Part shown: one piece after another, positions 61,049-64,000 of the stretch
How the letters are laid out: each line of letters begins with the position of its first letter
Position numbering within the stretch: position 1 is the first letter of the stretch
NCBI RefSeq assembly: GCF_007556775.1
Contig: NZ_CP041742.1
Coordinates: 1,998,001-2,062,000, forward strand
Reading direction: 5' to 3'
From: Lysobacter lycopersici
GTDB taxonomy: Bacteria; Pseudomonadota; Gammaproteobacteria; Xanthomonadales; Xanthomonadaceae
DNA length: 64,000 bases
Program-made: the position numbers and the translations under genes
The notes under the pieces: generated by a model
The model's database searches: none
What the model was told of the DNA's origin: nothing
What the model saw: the letters and a program-made list of their open reading frames with translations, nothing else

Positions 61049-62869
61049 TCAACCCCCCGGCGCCGCTTCGTCCTGCACCTTCGCCACGTCGCCGAATTCG
61101 CCCTCGCCGAGTTCCGCGGCGAACAACTGCTCCAGTTCCTTGCGCGCATCGGCATTGGTCTGGCGCAGCGCGTCCTCGTCGTCGTAGACGAGGTACTGCG
61201 CTTCCAGCAGGCGTTCGTCGAGCTCGCGGAAACGGCGCGCGCGGTCGTCCGCGACCTCGGGCGGAACGCCGAGCGCGACCAGCACGTCGCGGCCCATCTC
61301 CAGGCTGCTTCCGAAGGTCTCGCGCATCGGCACTACCCCGAAATCCATCAGCTGCCACGCATGGCGACGGTCGCGCGCACGCACGAACACCTTCGCCTTC
61401 GGGTACTGGCGGCGCAGCAGGCGGGTGATGCGCAGGCTCGCCTCCATGTCGTCCACCGCGACCACGAACACCTTGATTTGCGCCGCACCGGCCGAGCGCA
61501 GCAGGTCGGGCTTGGCCGGGTCGCCGTAATAGATCGGGTTGCCGAAGCGGCGGAAGAAATCGACCTGCTCCACGTCCGGATCGATCGCCACGAAGCGGAT
61601 GTGCTGGGCGAACAGCAATCGCGCGACGATCTGGCCGAAGCGACCGAAGCCAGCGATCAGCACCTGCGGCTGTTCGTCCGGGATTTCGTCGAACGCGCGC
61701 GCGGGCCCCTTCGGCTTGCCTAGCGCGAGCAGGCGCACGATCGCGATCAACAGCAGCGGCGTCACTGCCATCGACAGGCCGACGATGGCGGTCAGGCGGT
61801 CGTGCTGCGCTTTCGCCAGCAGGTTGGCGCGGTCAGCTTCGTTGAACACCACGAAGGCGAATTCGCCGCCCAGCGCGAGCACCGCGCCCAACAGCAACGC
61901 ACCGCGCGTGGACAGCTTGCCGGGACGTAGGCCGAGGGCGAACAGCAGGATGAACTTCACCAGCATCAGCACCGCCACGCCGATGGCGATCGATGCCGGA
62001 TCGGCGGCGACCACGCGCAGGTCGATGCTCATGCCCACGGCCATGAAGAACAGGCCGAGCAACAGGCCCTCGAACGGCTGGATCTGCGATTCCAGTTCGT
62101 GCCGGAATTCCGAATCGGCCAGCAATACGCCGGCGAGGAATGCGCCGAGGCCCGCGCTCAGGCCCACCAGCTGCAGCAGCCACGCGCTACCCAGCACCAC
62201 CAGCAACGCGGTGGCGGTGAACACTTCGGGCATGCCGGTGCGGGCGATGATCCCGAACAGGTAGCGCAGCAGGAAGCGGCCGCCGAACACCAGCGCGGCG
62301 ATGGCGCCCATCGCCTTGGCCACCGCCAGCCAGGTATTGGTTCCGGCATCGGCCGCGTGCGCCAGCAGCGGGATCGCCGCCAGCAACGGGATCGCGGCCA
62401 GGTCCTGGAACAGCAGGATCGCGAACGCGAGGCGGCCGTGGTCGCTGTTGAGTTCCTTGCGCTCGGTCAGCAACTGCAGGCCGACCGCGGTCGAGGACAG
62501 CGCCAGCCCGACCCCGACCACGATCGCGGTTTGCCAGGCCAGGCCCTGCAGCATCACGAAACCGCCCAGCACCGCGGCGGTCAGCAGCACCTGCAGCCCG
62601 CCGGTGCCGAAGATCGGGCGCTTCATCAGCTTCAGCCGCGGCAGCGACAGTTCCAGCCCGATCACGAACAGCATCATCACCACGCCGATCTCGCTGGCGG
62701 CGAGCACGCGTTCGGGATCGGCCACGACCTTCAGCGCATGCGGGCCAAGCAGCACGCCGGCGACGAGGTAGCCGAGCACCGCGCCGAGGCCAAAGCGCTT
62801 GAACACCGGCACCGCGACCACCGCCGCGAGCAGGAACACCAACGCGAGTTCGAGACCGCCGTCGTGCAT
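61049..62869 (-). CDS. Kef-type CPA2 monovalent cation:proton antiporter with RCK_N domain
   Basis: The 606-residue protein has about 12 membrane segments (residues 1-385), including LGYLVAGVLLGPHAL and ILLFQDLAAIPLLAAIPLL, and a C-terminal NAD-binding TrkA-N domain (AGFGRFGQIVARLL, GDPAKPDLLRSAGA). The layout matches KefB/KefC potassium efflux systems gated by nucleotide or glutathione adducts. No KefF/KefG partner is nearby. ATG at 62869 precedes the first membrane segment by a few residues. Confidence 0.92.
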   Translation of the reverse strand: MHDGGLELALVFLLAAVVAVPVFKRFGLGAVLGYLVAGVLLGPHALKVVADPERVLAASEIGVVMMLFVIGLELSLPRLKLMKRPIFGTGGLQVLLTAAVLGGFVMLQGLAWQTAIVVGVGLALSSTAVGLQLLTERKELNSDHGRLAFAILLFQDLAAIPLLAAIPLLAHAADAGTNTWLAVAKAMGAIAALVFGGRFLLRYLFGIIARTGMPEVFTATALLVVLGSAWLLQLVGLSAGLGAFLAGVLLADSEFRHELESQIQPFEGLLLGLFFMAVGMSIDLRVVAADPASIAIGVAVLMLVKFILLFALGLRPGKLSTRGALLLGAVLALGGEFAFVVFNEADRANLLAKAQHDRLTAIVGLSMAVTPLLLIAIVRLLALGKPKGPARAFDEIPDEQPQVLIAGFGRFGQIVARLLFAQHIRFVAIDPDVEQVDFFRRFGNPIYYGDPAKPDLLRSAGAAQIKVFVVAVDDMEASLRITRLLRRQYPKAKVFVRARDRRHAWQLMDFGVVPMRETFGSSLEMGRDVLVALGVPPEVADDRARRFRELDERLLEAQYLVYDDEDALRQTNADARKELEQLFAAELGEGEFGDVAKVQDEAAPGG

Positions 62870-62949
62870 GGGCACCTCCGGGGCCGATGATAGGCCGGTC
62901 GCGGCGGATTTCGGCGTTATCGCAGTGGAACGCCCGCGAGGAGAGCGCC

Positions 62950-63789
62950 ATGTCCATGCTCCGCGCCGCCGCCATGGCGCCGCTCGTCCTGTCGATGGCG
63001 AACGCATTCGCGGCCGGGGGCGGGCATTTCCGGCTGGGCGAAACCCATGTCGACGCGAAGTACGCCATCGCCGTGGTCCGCGACCGCGGCTACGACGACG
63101 GCGCGCAGACCTTCGTGTACCTCGGCGATTTCCCGCTGGACGCAGCCAAGGTCGCGGCCGCGTTCGATCCCGAGGACGAAGTGCGCGCGGAACTCGGCGA
63201 CCGCGCCGGTGGTTACGTGCGCATCTGCATCAGCGCGGACAGTTCCGAATGCGGGATGTTCTACAACCGCAAGCAACCGGACGATTCGTTCAACACCTCC
63301 GGCTACGGCACGTTCGGGCTGGACACGTTCGAGCCGGGCCGCGTCGCCGGCGGTTGGGAATTGAAAGAGCCCGAATCCTTCTTCGACCAGACCTACGATT
63401 TCGACCTGCGCTTCGACGTCGCGGTGACGCCGTTGCCGGGCAAGCCGTTGCCGGCCGATGGCGGCGAGCCGGGAGCCGCATACCGTGCATGGCTCGCCGC
63501 GTTGGCGAAAGGCGATGTCGCGGCGCTGCGCAAGCTCGGCGACAGCGAGCATGCGTACCGCTTCCCCGAGGACGATGCGGCGCAGGTGAAGGAATCGATC
63601 AAGGACCTGCGCGACGGCACGCCGCTGCAGGCCGACATCGCGCGCGGGCTGGTCGATGGCGACAGCGCGGTGCTGTGGGTCGAAGGCACCGACCGCGACG
63701 ACATCCGCCGCCGCGGCCGCGTGCGGATGCTGCGCGAGGAAGGCGCCTGGCGCTTCGCCGAGGACGATCTGGAGAGCGTGGACGATTGA
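62950..63789 (+). CDS. Exported protein of unknown function
   Basis: Not recognised. The 279-residue precursor has a signal peptide (MAPLVLSMANAFAAGG). The N-terminal domain (HFRLGETHVDAKYAIAVVRDRGYDDGAQTFVYLGDFPLD) and the C-terminal KGDVAALRKLGDSEHAYRFPEDDAAQV region are seen in Xanthomonadaceae exported proteins of unknown role. GAGGAGAG at 62938-62945 supports ATG 62950. It diverges from the antiporter. Confidence 0.8.
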   Translation: MSMLRAAAMAPLVLSMANAFAAGGGHFRLGETHVDAKYAIAVVRDRGYDDGAQTFVYLGDFPLDAAKVAAAFDPEDEVRAELGDRAGGYVRICISADSSECGMFYNRKQPDDSFNTSGYGTFGLDTFEPGRVAGGWELKEPESFFDQTYDFDLRFDVAVTPLPGKPLPADGGEPGAAYRAWLAALAKGDVAALRKLGDSEHAYRFPEDDAAQVKESIKDLRDGTPLQADIARGLVDGDSAVLWVEGTDRDDIRRRGRVRMLREEGAWRFAEDDLESVDD

Positions 63790-63832
63790 GCCGCGCTATG
63801 CTCGCGCCGGGTTTCAGGGATGGGGAACGGGG

Positions 63833-64000
63833 ATGAAGGGTTGGGGAATCAGGGCTGCGCTGTTGTTGGCGCTACTAGCGCTCGGTTTTGCAGCCGATGC
63901 GGCCGATCAGGAGCGTCTGCTCCGGATGTCCGAGATGAGCATGCTGGTGAAGGGCACCATCGACATGCGGCCGGATGGCAGCGTCGAAAGTTATGCGCTC
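63833..64000 (+). CDS. Exported protein, 5' part (TonB-like family possible)
   Basis: The first 56 codons are present: a signal peptide (GIRAALLLALLALGFAADA) and MSMLVKGTIDMRPDGSVESYAL. The last phrase resembles Xanthomonadaceae exported proteins annotated as energy-transducer-TonB-like, a weak call. The gene continues beyond the right edge. Confidence 0.6.
   Translation, partial: MKGWGIRAALLLALLALGFAADAADQERLLRMSEMSMLVKGTIDMRPDGSVESYAL

Overview
The window is high-GC chromosomal DNA of a gammaproteobacterium of the Xanthomonadaceae/Lysobacteraceae type (Lysobacter/Luteimonas/Xanthomonas relatives). This rests on an aryl-polyene (xanthomonadin-type) pigment locus with a XanB2-like chorismatase, an sX13-like small RNA downstream of polA, secreted M28 and S9 peptidases, and the family-typical palindromic repeats. 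Species cannot be named from the sequence. Genes are densely packed on both strands, often with ATGA, GTGA or TTGA start/stop overlaps. No rRNA, tRNA or CRISPR array was seen.

Left part (0-20 kb). The first 46 bases are the right part of an integron attC site, so an integron cassette array probably lies just outside the window. It is followed by a transporter-sensor hybrid histidine kinase, a secreted M28 aminopeptidase with a PKD domain, rpmB-rpmG, and a minus-strand run: phosphopantetheinyl transferase, rsmG, parA, parB, a GT2 glycosyltransferase and a lipid-A-synthase-N-like membrane protein. An AMP ligase that probably activates the aryl starter of the pigment pathway diverges from the transferase. 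Housekeeping genes follow (xthA, coniferyl-aldehyde-dehydrogenase-like, gamma carbonic anhydrase, aroE, hemB), then a secreted HEXXH/PA-domain protease coupled to a small secreted partner.

Centre (20-36.5 kb). This is the aryl-polyene locus, in three transcription blocks. Minus: FAD-dependent halogenase-like enzyme and chorismatase. Plus: ACP, COG4648 membrane protein, FabZ-like dehydratase, LPLAT acyltransferase, LolA-like protein, MMPL exporter, second dehydratase and ketoreductase, followed by two exported proteins. Minus: ketosynthase, chain-length-factor-like protein, glycosyltransferase, second FAD halogenase-like enzyme and a cation:proton antiporter, all overlapping. The inferred route is chorismate to hydroxybenzoate, activation and loading on ACP, iterative KS/KR/DH extension, halogenation, transfer to a lipid/glycosyl anchor and export. 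A solitary low-GC integron-type gene cassette sits between the plus and minus blocks.

36.6-38.6 kb is a scar region: the C-terminal remnant of an alpha-2-macroglobulin gene, the C-terminal remnant of a REP-associated transposase (RAYT), and two low-GC overlapping genes of toxin/immunity-like layout bracketed by inverted REP elements.

Right part (38.6-64 kb) is mostly core genome: methyltransferase, DUF885, GST, UPF0114, uvrD, DUF2782, polA with the downstream sX13-like RNA, DUF421, hemF, an EptA-like phosphoethanolamine transferase, a DPP-IV-like S9 peptidase, a CIO-type cytochrome bd oxidase, YcgL, a large membrane-anchored ankyrin protein, a Kef-type antiporter and exported proteins of unknown role. 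The last gene runs off the right edge.
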